Shown: piece after piece, positions 1-6,911 of the stretch
How positions within the stretch are numbered: the stretch's first letter is position 1
Layout of the letters: every line of letters starts with the position of its first letter
Position numbers and translations under genes: made by a program
Assembly: GCF_020422885.1 (NCBI RefSeq)
Contig: NZ_CP084622.1
Span: 1,135,001-1,199,000, forward strand
Reading direction: 5' to 3'
From: Mesobacillus sp. S13
GTDB taxonomy: Bacteria; Bacillota; Bacilli; Bacillales; Cytobacillaceae
Length of the DNA: 64,000 bases
The notes under the pieces: generated by a model
What the model saw: the letters and a program-made list of their open reading frames with translations, nothing else
What the model was told of the DNA's origin: nothing
The model's database searches: none

Positions 1-25
1 CCCGTCTTCCGCTCCAAAAATATAT

Positions 26-100
26 GGCGGCATAGCCAAGTGGTAAGGCAAAGGTCTGCAAAACCTTTATTCACCGGTTCAAATCCGGTTGCCGCCTCCA
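26..100 (+). tRNA. tRNA-Cys (anticodon GCA)
   Basis: The acceptor arms GGCGGCA and TGCCGCC pair perfectly and the CCA tail is encoded. The anticodon stem AAGGT/ACCTT carries the loop CTGCAAA, giving anticodon GCA, and the T-arm reads GGTTCAAATCC. It is the first of three closely spaced tRNAs, so this is probably the end of a longer tRNA operon that starts outside the window. Confidence 0.97.
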
Positions 101-142
101 CTAATGATTTAGTGGCAGCAAGAAAGCAAGACATATTAATAT

Positions 143-227
143 GCCGGTGTGGCGGAATTGGCAGACGCGCACGACTCAAAATCGTGTTCCTTCTGGAGTG
201 TCGGTTCGACCCCGACCACCGGTACCA
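143..227 (+). tRNA. tRNA-Leu (anticodon CAA)
   Basis: This 85-nt tRNA has the long variable arm of class II tRNAs (after the CACGA/TCGTG anticodon stem). The loop CTCAAAA gives anticodon CAA, for UUG codons. The acceptor stem GCCGGTG/CACCGGT has a G-U first pair and the CCA is encoded. Confidence 0.96.
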
Positions 228-279
228 CTTTTATTATAAACAGGATGTCCTGTTTTCTTTATTTCAAATAGATATGTAC

Positions 280-353
280 GCGGGTGTAGTTTAGTGGTAA
301 AACCTCAGCCTTCCAAGCTGATGATGAGGGTTCGATTCCCTTCACCCGCTCCA
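280..353 (+). tRNA. tRNA-Gly (anticodon TCC)
   Basis: The acceptor stem is GCGGGTG/CACCCGC with an encoded CCA. The anticodon stem CAGCC/GGCTG-like pairing holds the loop CTTCCAA, giving anticodon TCC. It is the last tRNA of the cluster and is followed at once by a strong terminator. Confidence 0.96.
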
Positions 354-366
354 TACATACGTGACT

Positions 367-410
367 AACGCAGTATGTCGTTTCCAGAAAACGATATGCT
401 GCGTTTTTTC
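367..410 (+). terminator. Rho-independent terminator of the tRNA cluster
   Basis: A long hairpin (arms 367-383 and 388-405, loop CCAG, with one or two mismatches) is followed by a run of six T. Confidence 0.9.
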
Positions 411-458
411 TTTGTCTGTGTTATAACCGAATCTTGATTTCAAATGAATGAAAAAGAA

Positions 459-480
459 ACGGAAAATTTCCGCTTGAATT
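459..480. repeat. Intergenic repeat family A, unit left of the IS
   Basis: ACGGAAAATTTCCGCTTGAATT is an imperfect palindrome of the same family as the units at 2028-2210 and 29014-29205. It lies 51 bp before the unit that the insertion sequence split, so both belong to one array. Confidence 0.75.
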
Positions 481-512
481 GTAAAAGACCTTAAATTCTT
501 TAAGAATAAGGG

Positions 513-521
513 TAGTTTTTC
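513..521. repeat. Target-site duplication, left copy
   Basis: TAGTTTTTC directly precedes the left inverted repeat and recurs at 2028-2036 directly after the right one. Confidence 0.92.
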
Positions 522-585
522 CACTAGTCTTGCAAAGCTGTTCCAAATAATGGTATTTAACCAATAAAAGGTTTTAAACAGAAAA

Positions 586-647
586 AATCCTCCTATGTAG
601 AATGGTAACAACAAGTTGCTAAACACCTATTCTACAAGGGGAGGATT
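586..647 (+). promoter_or_regulatory. Hairpin sequestering the transposase ribosome-binding site
   Basis: Arms at 586-603 and 629-647 are complementary except for a short internal bulge, with a loop of about 25 nt. The 3' arm contains the Shine-Dalgarno GGGGAGG (638-644), six bases before the ATG. A transcript entering from outside the element would fold and hide this site. IS10 and IS231-type elements are known to limit translation from readthrough transcripts in this way; that role here is inferred. Confidence 0.75.
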
Positions 648-650
648 CCT

Positions 651-1877
651 ATGAACTCAAAGAGTTCTATACCCAATCAAACTTTACCCGACTCAACTGT
701 AGTTCAAAAGTGTTTGGCACTGTTAAATCTTGAGAATTATCGTGACCCCTTTATGGACCATAAAGCACACAAACTTTTTTCTGGCCATGTCATTACCATG
801 ACGGTAGAAGGAATGCTTATGAGACGTGAATCCCTATGGGATTTGAGTGAGAACCTTAAATCCAAGAAGGTGTTCAAGGAACTGCTGGAGCTTAAGAGTA
901 TACATGGATCTTCTATTAACAGAAAGCTTATGAAGCTGCCAACCGGTCTCCTGCAGGAGACTGCATTCCGAATCTTTAAGCAGATTGACCAACATCATAA
1001 ACGCCTGCCTGGCTTTGAGAAGATAGGAAAGTTGGCCGCTGTAGACTCTTCTCAATTCTCGCTCCCTTCCAAGGCGGGTGAATGGGCTTATTCCACCAAG
1101 AAAAACAATGGAGTAAAGCTTCATCTCTGTTTGATTGTCGCGGATGAAAATACCTATTATCCTGGCAAATCGATTTTTTCTACTACCGGAGTAGATGACA
1201 AGGAAGTCGCGCTTGAACTGGTGGTCGACCAAGCTGTCACCTACATCTATGATCGAGGATACATCAGTTATGTTCTCTATTCAGATTTAATCCAAAAGAA
1301 TCTAAAGTTTGTCGCCAGGGTAAAAATGAATTCAAAGCTGACAATCGTGAATAAGCATGACATTCATGGTGAACCTAACATTGTTTTAGACGCTGAGGTT
1401 CAGGTTAAGAAGCCCAAGACGGAAGAGATCATCTCATTGCGTCTTGTAGAATTCCTTGATGACGAAGGCAATAAATACAGGGTAGTCACGAACCGACGGG
1501 ACATTACTGCAAGTGAAGTCGCAGAGATTTATCGCCAACGATGGAAAGTCGAGCTCTTTTTCAAATGGATCAAACAGCACCTTAAGTTGGTGAAGTTCTA
1601 CAGCCATAAAAAGGAGGCTGTATGGAATCAGTTATGGCTCGCCATGATCGCTTATGGGCTTTGTGAATTGGTCAGGATTCAGACTTGTTCTAAAAAATCC
1701 ACTTGGGAAATACTCAAGTACCTTCGTCAATACTGGTATGACTCATGGGATTATTTTATAGAAGCCTTATTCAGGGAGCCGAGCAGAAGATCCAAAGGAA
1801 GGCGAAAGAAAGGAAAACCCGGCCGGCCAAGAAAATATCCCAAGAAGTTGAAGACCGTCCAAATTGTCCAAAGATAA
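651..1877 (+). CDS. IS4-family DDE transposase
   Basis: The 408-residue protein would catalyse cut-and-paste transposition of the surrounding element. The DDE triad is visible: D132 in AVDSS, D201 in YDRGY, and E301 in the IS4-family signature Y294-x2-R297-x3-E301-x6-K308. The N-terminal 110 residues are helical and would bind the DNA ends; the C-terminus (about 375-405) is rich in Lys and Arg. There are no frameshifts or internal stops, so the protein is probably active. Its Shine-Dalgarno GGGGAGG lies inside a hairpin, which should keep expression low. It is the only gene of the element and reads in the same direction as the tRNA genes upstream, which end in a strong terminator. Confidence 0.96.
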   Translation: MNSKSSIPNQTLPDSTVVQKCLALLNLENYRDPFMDHKAHKLFSGHVITMTVEGMLMRRESLWDLSENLKSKKVFKELLELKSIHGSSINRKLMKLPTGLLQETAFRIFKQIDQHHKRLPGFEKIGKLAAVDSSQFSLPSKAGEWAYSTKKNNGVKLHLCLIVADENTYYPGKSIFSTTGVDDKEVALELVVDQAVTYIYDRGYISYVLYSDLIQKNLKFVARVKMNSKLTIVNKHDIHGEPNIVLDAEVQVKKPKTEEIISLRLVEFLDDEGNKYRVVTNRRDITASEVAEIYRQRWKVELFFKWIKQHLKLVKFYSHKKEAVWNQLWLAMIAYGLCELVRIQTCSKKSTWEILKYLRQYWYDSWDYFIEALFREPSRRSKGRRKKGKPGRPRKYPKKLKTVQIVQR

Positions 1878-2027
1878 ACGGATAATAAGATGCTAACTAA
1901 CTTGCTTGGTAACTTGTTGTTTTAAACAGGTATGCCTTTTTTTGTTTCCAACGCTAACTAGCTAAGTAACTAAGTTTGAAAATAAACTAAAATTAACTAA
2001 ATTTGGTGTCTCGTTGCAAAGCTAGTG

Positions 2028-2036
2028 TAGTTTTTC
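2028..2036. repeat. Target-site duplication, right copy
   Basis: TAGTTTTTC is identical to 513-521 and abuts the right inverted repeat of the IS. Confidence 0.92.
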
Positions 2037-2212
2037 CGCTTATTTCATCCAAATCGATGGATTTTGTCTTATTTTTAAGAGTTAATCGGAATAACTCCGC
2101 TTATTCCCGCAGCATTAGTGTCCTCTAAATACAATAACCGGAATATCTCCGTTTATTCCCACTTCAAAAGCATCCTCTAAGTAAGTAATAGCCGGAAACT
2201 CTCCGCTTATGA
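2028..2212. repeat. Intergenic repeat family A, four units
   Basis: Four copies of an imperfect palindrome near CCGGAATATCTCCGCTTATT have their CCGCTT (or CCGTTT) cores at 2036, 2097, 2149 and 2203, spacings of 61, 52 and 54 bp. With the unit at 459-480 they form one array interrupted by the IS. The rest of 2213-2274 holds nothing recognisable. Confidence 0.75.
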
Positions 2213-2274
2213 ATACTCATATCTACATAATCGTCACCAATGAATCATCATCACCCCAAAAAGAAAAGGATGCA

Positions 2275-2943
2275 TTAGCATCCCAAGATTTTATATGAGC
2301 CTGATCCACCATGGATTTGAATAAACATGTTCATGAGTGACTCAGTCATTTTTTGCCTACTTTCCGGTGAAGATGAAGGTTTTAAATAGACAATCTGCAG
2401 AGCATTTGTAGTATTTTCTGTTACGGCCGTCCGTTCTGAATCGACAAATGGGCTGCCAAAGGGTCCTTTTTCATCGGCAGAAATCAGCAAGCTGGCCAGA
2501 TTATTGGTACGCCCATTTAGACCTGTGTACTCTTCATTTTCTTCACCTATTGTAATCGTTACATCCCCAACGAGCTTATCGCTGTCATAAACGCCAATTG
2601 GAATTTGATATTCAAGTGAGAAGAAATTATTTAAATCTATTGCACTATGTATAGATTGGAGATAATTCTGCTTGGCAATCCGTCGGTAGAGGGCTTCCGC
2701 TGAATGTCTATAGCGGTTTGGGTCCTTACCAGTTGTTTTGAATATTGCACGCCATTCTTTGATACCCTCGAGATCGGTTATGTTTTTTTCCAGAAGGTCG
2801 AAATAAATAGATTCCTGGAAAAGCTGGAGCCTGCCTTTTAACATTTGCGGGGACTCGCCAACCTGGATGTCTTTGTACTGGATAATCCCGACTGAAAATC
2901 CGGGAATCAGATCACATATCGCCTTGGAAACTTGAATTTCCAT
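2275..2943 (-). CDS. Stand-alone B3/B4 tRNA-binding domain protein
   Basis: The 222-residue protein resembles the B3/B4 domain of phenylalanyl-tRNA synthetase beta subunits, which in that enzyme handles editing of mischarged tRNA. Stand-alone copies are common in Firmicutes, but their role is not settled. The family pattern is visible from EWRAIFKTTGKDPNRYRHSA through SIHSAIDLNNFFSLEY, IPIGVYDSD and the closing TENTTNALQIVYL. I chose the ATG at 2943 because GGAGGTGG lies five bases before it; the upstream in-frame ATG at 2982 lacks such a site. It is transcribed away from queG. A role in tRNA quality control or amino-acid sensing is inference only. Confidence 0.82.
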   Translation of the reverse strand: MEIQVSKAICDLIPGFSVGIIQYKDIQVGESPQMLKGRLQLFQESIYFDLLEKNITDLEGIKEWRAIFKTTGKDPNRYRHSAEALYRRIAKQNYLQSIHSAIDLNNFFSLEYQIPIGVYDSDKLVGDVTITIGEENEEYTGLNGRTNNLASLLISADEKGPFGSPFVDSERTAVTENTTNALQIVYLKPSSSPESRQKMTESLMNMFIQIHGGSGSYKILGC

Positions 2944-3049
2944 TGATTCCACCTCCAAATCTGCTTTAAAATAGTTTATCATAAAAGTAATTTGCTTTTA
3001 AATTTATGGATTTCAAATAGAGACCTTAAACAGAAAGGAGGAAACTTTA

Positions 3050-4207
3050 ATGGATACAGCTAGCCTGAAGAAGGATATTATCGCTTACAGCAAAAGTATT
3101 GGTATTGATAAAATTGGTTTTGCAGCTCCATCTGCCTTCGAAGAGATGAAGGTCAGGTTATACAGGCAGCAGGAATTTCAATATCAATCCGGATTCGAGG
3201 AAAAGGATATTGAGAAGAGAACGGAGCCTGGCCTGATTTTTGACCGTCCTAAATCCATCATTTCAATTGCTCTCGCTTATCCTTCTAAGATGAAGACGAA
3301 GGTTGTCAGCAAGAAAGGGGAACGGCGCGGAATCTTCTGCCGTGCTTCATGGGGGACCGACTATCATATGGTCCTCAGGGACAGGCTGAAAAAACTGGAG
3401 GATTACATTGCTATGAAGGTTCCTGAAGCCAGGTTCAAGTCGATGGTCGATACGGGTGAACTTGTTGACAGGGCAGTAGCCGAGAGGGCAGGAATAGGCT
3501 GGAGCGGGAAGAACTGTTCCATCATCACACCGGAGTTCGGTTCATATGTTTACTTAGGTGAGATGATCACGAGTATTCCATTTGAACCCGATACGCCGAT
3601 GGAGGACCGTTGTGGCAGCTGCAATAAATGTGTGGATGTCTGTCCTACTGGCGCACTTGTACAGGGCGGGCAGCTGGATGCTCAAAAATGCATCGCCTTT
3701 TTGACACAAACTAAGGGCTTGTTGGCAGACGAGTTCCGCGAAAAGCTTGGCAACCGCATATATGGCTGTGATACTTGCCAGACAGTTTGTCCTGAGAACA
3801 AAGGGAAGGATTTTCACTTCCATGAAGAAATGGAGCCAGACCCTGAAATTGCGAAGCCTCTTCTTAAACCTCTGCTAAGCATCAGCAATCGAGAGTTCAA
3901 AGAAAAGTTCGGACATGTATCCGGATCATGGCGGGGTAAAAAGCCTATCCAGCGTAACGCAATCATTGCTCTTGCGCACTATAAAGATGATACGGCCATA
4001 CCTGAATTAATCATGGTGATGAAGAATGACCCTAGACCTGTAATTAGAGGGACGGCAGCTTGGGCGCTTGGCAAGATTGGCGGACCTGAGGCATTGGAGG
4101 CTCTGAAGGTTGCTTCTGATGACGAAAAGGATGAGGAAGTACTAAATGAGATCAATAAAGGTATGGATTTTTTCAAAGATAACTCCGAGTCGAATATTAC
4201 TGTGTAG
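3050..4207 (+). CDS. queG: Epoxyqueuosine reductase QueG
   Basis: QueG catalyses the last step of queuosine synthesis, reducing epoxyqueuosine to queuosine in the wobble position of Asp, Asn, His and Tyr tRNAs, with cobalamin and two [4Fe-4S] clusters. In the 385 residues the conserved catalytic Asp is D134 in MVDTGELVDRAVAERAG. The first cluster motif is C188-x2-C191-x2-C194-x3-C198 and the second group is C214, C240, C243 and C247. The C-terminus (about 270-370) holds HEAT-like repeats, as in the Bacillus form. AAAGGAGG stands before the ATG. It heads a row with yhbB and trmL, the same order as yhbA-yhbB-cspR in B. subtilis, so two tRNA anticodon-loop modification genes are neighbours. Confidence 0.96.
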   Translation: MDTASLKKDIIAYSKSIGIDKIGFAAPSAFEEMKVRLYRQQEFQYQSGFEEKDIEKRTEPGLIFDRPKSIISIALAYPSKMKTKVVSKKGERRGIFCRASWGTDYHMVLRDRLKKLEDYIAMKVPEARFKSMVDTGELVDRAVAERAGIGWSGKNCSIITPEFGSYVYLGEMITSIPFEPDTPMEDRCGSCNKCVDVCPTGALVQGGQLDAQKCIAFLTQTKGLLADEFREKLGNRIYGCDTCQTVCPENKGKDFHFHEEMEPDPEIAKPLLKPLLSISNREFKEKFGHVSGSWRGKKPIQRNAIIALAHYKDDTAIPELIMVMKNDPRPVIRGTAAWALGKIGGPEALEALKVASDDEKDEEVLNEINKGMDFFKDNSESNITV

Positions 4208-4287
4208 GGGATGGATTTTATAAATCCATTCTTTTTTTATGCGTGAAAACCTGGAACGTTTCATAAATATGAAGGGGGAAGGGAGAG

Positions 4288-5187
4288 ATGAACATGCGTG
4301 AACAACTGCAGGAACTTCTGGAACAGCGTGTCCTTCAATGTGTTTCCATGCCGCGAAATCAACTGCATGAGTGTCCAGCTATAGAGATCAAAAAGCAAAG
4401 CTTTGCCAAAAGGTCTGCTGAAATTGTAAAAGCAAAGGCAAATGGCAGGGTTGAAGAGAAGGTTGAAGAGAAGGAAAACGCCACAGTGTTATATGAGGTG
4501 CACTTTCAATATTTAATAAAGCACCGCGGTTTATTTTATATGGAGGAAGAGGTAGAGAAGAGACAGGCTGAATTTTACAAGGGTGTGCTTGTGAAGGATG
4601 AAAAGCTGACAGAGATTCAGGGCTCTCAGGACGACAGAGAAGGGATATTGCCTGCTTTTTCACAGCGGGAGGATGAGCAGGAGAGGAAGGGTTTCAGGTA
4701 TGACAGGCTGAAGGCTGTTCAATATGCTGAAAGATGGTGGAATGATTTTAATCCTGCCTATAAGAAATTCGAGGTTGATTGTACCAATTATATTTCTCAA
4801 TGTCTGCATCAGGGCGGTGCGCCAATGCGAGGGTATCCTAACCGCAGCAATGGCTGGTGGATGCAGAATGATAATTGGAGTTTCAGCTGGTCTGTTGCCA
4901 ATGCGATGCGCTGGCATATTCCGGGGTCCAAGTTTGGATTAAGGGGGAGAGAGGTGGATCATGCCCAAAAGCTGAAGCTTGGGGATGTCATCTGCTATGA
5001 CTTTGAGGGGGATGGCCGTTTTGACCATACCACCATTGTTACGGGTCATGATGCTGATGGCATGCCGCTGGTCAATGCCCATACGTATAACAGCAGAATG
5101 AGATATTGGGCGTATGAGGATTCAACTGCGTACACCCCGAATATAAAATATAAGTTTTTTACGATTACGGATGATTCTGACGGATGA
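4288..5187 (+). CDS. yhbB: Amidase_6-domain protein (YhbB-like)
   Basis: This 299-residue protein ends in an Amidase_6-type domain (about 140-299), a papain-like fold in the NlpC/P60 class. The likely catalytic Cys is in FEVDCTNYISQCLHQGG and a His follows in GDGRFDHTTIVTGHD. The N-terminal 140 residues are charged and probably coiled. No signal peptide is visible, so it may act in the cytoplasm or inside the developing spore. The substrate is not known; a peptide or cell-wall amide is the usual suggestion for the family. The start follows a purine-rich stretch (GGGGGAAGGGAGAG). Its position between queG and trmL matches B. subtilis yhbB. Confidence 0.85.
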   Translation: MNMREQLQELLEQRVLQCVSMPRNQLHECPAIEIKKQSFAKRSAEIVKAKANGRVEEKVEEKENATVLYEVHFQYLIKHRGLFYMEEEVEKRQAEFYKGVLVKDEKLTEIQGSQDDREGILPAFSQREDEQERKGFRYDRLKAVQYAERWWNDFNPAYKKFEVDCTNYISQCLHQGGAPMRGYPNRSNGWWMQNDNWSFSWSVANAMRWHIPGSKFGLRGREVDHAQKLKLGDVICYDFEGDGRFDHTTIVTGHDADGMPLVNAHTYNSRMRYWAYEDSTAYTPNIKYKFFTITDDSDG

Positions 5188-5223
5188 TTGTGGCCTTGCG
5201 AACATGCTGCAACGCCATTTCCT

Positions 5224-5251
5224 TTGTTGTGCAGGAGTGTAGTGGTATAAT
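5224..5251 (+). promoter_or_regulatory. Candidate sigma-A promoter of trmL with extended -10
   Basis: TTGTTG (5224-5229), a 16-bp spacer, and TATAAT (5246-5251) preceded by TGG, an extended -10 motif. The site falls in the short gap between yhbB and trmL. Confidence 0.6.
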
Positions 5252-5280
5252 AGCTGTAGTTTTTATTAGAGGTGAAAGTC

Positions 5281-5760
5281 ATGGCATTGCATGTTGTATT
5301 ATACCAGCCGCTCATTCCAGCAAACACTGGCAATATTGCGCGCACATGTGCTGGTACAGATACCGAGCTTCACTTAATCAGGCCGTTGGGGTTCTCGACG
5401 GATGACAAGATGTTGAAGAGGGCGGGTTTGGATTATTGGGAGCATGTGAAGATCCACTATTATGATTCGCTTGAGGATTTTTATCAACAGAACGAGGGCG
5501 GAGAATTCTTCTATGTGACCAAATTTGGAAAAAAGGCGCATTCCGATTTTGATTATAGTGCAACCGAAAAGGATTTCTTCTTTATTTTTGGCCGGGAGAC
5601 AACAGGTTTGCCAAAAGAAGTGATTGAGAGCAATATGGAGACATGCTTGAGGCTGCCTATGAATGAAAATATCCGTTCATTAAATCTGTCTAATACGGCT
5701 GCGATTTTGATTTATGAAGCGCTTAGACAGCAGGACTATCGCGATTTGCGCAAATACTAG
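5281..5760 (+). CDS. trmL: tRNA (cytidine/uridine-34 2'-O)-methyltransferase TrmL (CspR)
   Basis: TrmL is a SPOUT-class enzyme that methylates the ribose of the wobble base in certain leucine tRNAs, using S-adenosylmethionine. The 159 residues show the family signatures: the N-terminal PANTGNIARTC, the central FFIFGRETTGLP and the trefoil-knot element RSLNLSNTAAILIYE. I start it at the ATG (5281) because GAGGTG lies six bases upstream; the GTG at 5272 sits inside that site. Length is normal for the family. It has its own promoter candidate and terminator, so it can be expressed apart from queG and yhbB. A tRNA-Leu gene also occurs in this window. Confidence 0.95.
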   Translation: MALHVVLYQPLIPANTGNIARTCAGTDTELHLIRPLGFSTDDKMLKRAGLDYWEHVKIHYYDSLEDFYQQNEGGEFFYVTKFGKKAHSDFDYSATEKDFFFIFGRETTGLPKEVIESNMETCLRLPMNENIRSLNLSNTAAILIYEALRQQDYRDLRKY

Positions 5761-5785
5761 GAGGCCAATTTGCGGCCTCCTTTTT
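5759..5785 (+). terminator. Terminator after trmL
   Basis: AGGAGGCC (5759-5766) pairs with GGCCTCCT (5774-5781), followed by T5. The arm begins inside the stop codon. Confidence 0.9.
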
Positions 5786-5824
5786 GGTATGGAAAATAGT
5801 ACGGGAGAAAAGGAGCTGTAATAA

Positions 5825-6574
5825 ATGAACCAGGTAGTTGAAACAATTCTTAATCATCGTTCAGTTAGAAATTTTAAAAAACAGGCACTGGATCATGAGC
5901 AGATCGAAGCTATTGTGAAGAGCGCTCAGGCTGCATCCACTTCAAGCTTCATCCAGGCCTATTCGATCATTGGAGTTACGGATCAAAATAAGAAGGACAA
6001 GCTGGCTGAAATTGCTGGGAACCAGGCTTATGTTGCGGCCAATGGGCATTTCTTTGTTTTCTGTGCAGATCTCTATCGACATAAGGTCATAGCGGAGATG
6101 GAAGGTACAAATCTGGATGACTCGATAGAGAGCACAGAGAAATTCATGGTTGCCCTGATCGATGCAGCTCTGGCGGCCCAGAATGCGGCTGTGGCTGCCG
6201 AATCTATGGGGCTAGGTATTTGCTATATCGGCGGGATACGCAATGATCTGGAGGCTGTTAAGGAAGTATTGAAGACGCCTGACCATGTGATACCTCTTTT
6301 TGGCATGGCAGTAGGCTATCCGGAGCAGGAAACGGACGTGAAGCCGCGCCTGCCGCTTGAGCATGTGTATATGGAAAATGAGTATCAGCAAGACCGGACA
6401 TTATTTGAAAAGCAGCTAAAAGATTATGATGCAGTTACTTCGCAATACTACCTTGAAAGAACAGGCGGAAAACGTGAGGATACCTGGACCGGACAGATGG
6501 CAAAAATGCTTGGTCGGAAATCGAGGATGTACATGAAGGAGTTTGTTGAGAAACAGAATCTGAATAAAAAATAA
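5825..6574 (+). CDS. nfrA1: NADPH-dependent FMN nitro/flavin reductase (NfrA1-like)
   Basis: A 249-residue nitroreductase-family enzyme, the same length as B. subtilis NfrA1. It should use NADPH and bound FMN to reduce flavins, nitro compounds or quinones in the cytosol. The FMN-phosphate motif NHRSVRNF is at residues 10-17, with AQAASTSSFIQAYSIIG and the isoalloxazine loop GLGICYIGGIRND further on. GGAGCTG lies before the ATG. It is monocistronic, followed by a terminator shared with the opposite-strand small ORF. The exact in vivo substrate cannot be told from sequence; NfsA-type naming would be equally valid. Confidence 0.9.
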   Translation: MNQVVETILNHRSVRNFKKQALDHEQIEAIVKSAQAASTSSFIQAYSIIGVTDQNKKDKLAEIAGNQAYVAANGHFFVFCADLYRHKVIAEMEGTNLDDSIESTEKFMVALIDAALAAQNAAVAAESMGLGICYIGGIRNDLEAVKEVLKTPDHVIPLFGMAVGYPEQETDVKPRLPLEHVYMENEYQQDRTLFEKQLKDYDAVTSQYYLERTGGKREDTWTGQMAKMLGRKSRMYMKEFVEKQNLNKK

Positions 6575-6586
6575 TGATAGAAAAGT

Positions 6587-6620
6587 AAAAAGCTGCCGAG
6601 TGGCAGCTTTTTATTTTTTC
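6587..6620. terminator. Bidirectional terminator between nfrA1 and the 31-codon ORF
   Basis: AAAAAGCTGCC (6587-6597) pairs with GGCAGCTTTTT (6602-6612) around GAGT, with T and A runs on the two sides. Confidence 0.9.
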
Positions 6621-6706
6621 GTGATTCCCGGCTTATCATCGTAACCTGAAGTGAAGATTGCAGCCAAGAATGCAATTGAAACGCCAATTATAAGAATGAG
6701 TTTCAT
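6611..6706 (-). CDS. 31-residue single-pass membrane peptide, unknown
   Basis: This short frame (MKLILIIGVSIAFLAAIF... ending ...GITKK) has a strong Shine-Dalgarno GGGAGG ten bases before its ATG. It encodes one hydrophobic helix (residues 2-18) followed by a polar tail with Tyr-Asp-Asp. Its stop codon overlaps the terminator hairpin shared with nfrA1, a typical gene-end arrangement. TATAAT-like sequences lie about 60 bp upstream on the same strand. I do not recognise it; tiny membrane peptides of this kind are common and often unannotated in Bacillaceae. Confidence 0.65.
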   Translation of the reverse strand: MKLILIIGVSIAFLAAIFTSGYDDKPGITKK

Positions 6707-6841
6707 GTATGTAAGCCTCCCTGTTTTATCGTTTTGTCCATATAGAATTCATTATATCCTATTATACCGCAACTGTGAAGGATAGGCTTATTTTTTCAAT
6801 GAAGACTTAAAAAAGGACAACCATCCGGGCGGAACGTTTAC

Positions 6842-6870
6842 GCATGTTCAAATTGTTTGCTGCATAGAAT
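6842..6870 (+). promoter_or_regulatory. Candidate sigma-E promoter of prkA
   Basis: GCATGTT (6842-6848), a 14-bp spacer and CATAGAAT (6863-6870) match the sigma-E consensus KMATATT-N14-CATACANT at 6 of 7 and 7 of 8 positions. The start point would lie about 35 bp before the prkA ATG. prkA is sigma-E dependent in B. subtilis. Confidence 0.7.
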
Positions 6871-6911
6871 TTATTAATCGTCTCTTGATAACGCTAGATG
6901 GGGAGGTCCAT

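Larger units (their letters stand above)
522..2027 (+). mobile_element. Complete IS4-family insertion sequence, 1506 bp
   Basis: The element is bounded by 14-bp inverted repeats, CACTAGTCTTGCAA at 522-535 and the complement of 2014-2027 (CACTAGCTTTGCAA), matching at 12 of 14 positions. Identical 9-bp direct repeats (TAGTTTTTC) flank it. It carries one intact transposase gene, 129 bp of left flank and 150 bp of right flank. Size, TSD length and transposase motifs fit the IS4 family. Removing the element and one TSD copy restores a family A repeat unit (GTAGTTTTTCCGCTTATTTC) at the expected 51-bp spacing from the unit at 459-480, so the insertion split a repeat array. Intact ends and identical TSDs suggest a recent event. 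Confidence 0.93.

Noticed and set aside
40..294. 84-codon frame across the tRNA cluster
   Set aside because: It covers tRNA-Cys and tRNA-Leu and has no ribosome-binding site; the tRNA structures explain the sequence.
342..626. 94-codon minus-strand frame
   Set aside because: It spans the tRNA terminator, a repeat unit and the left end of the insertion sequence, so it cannot be one gene.
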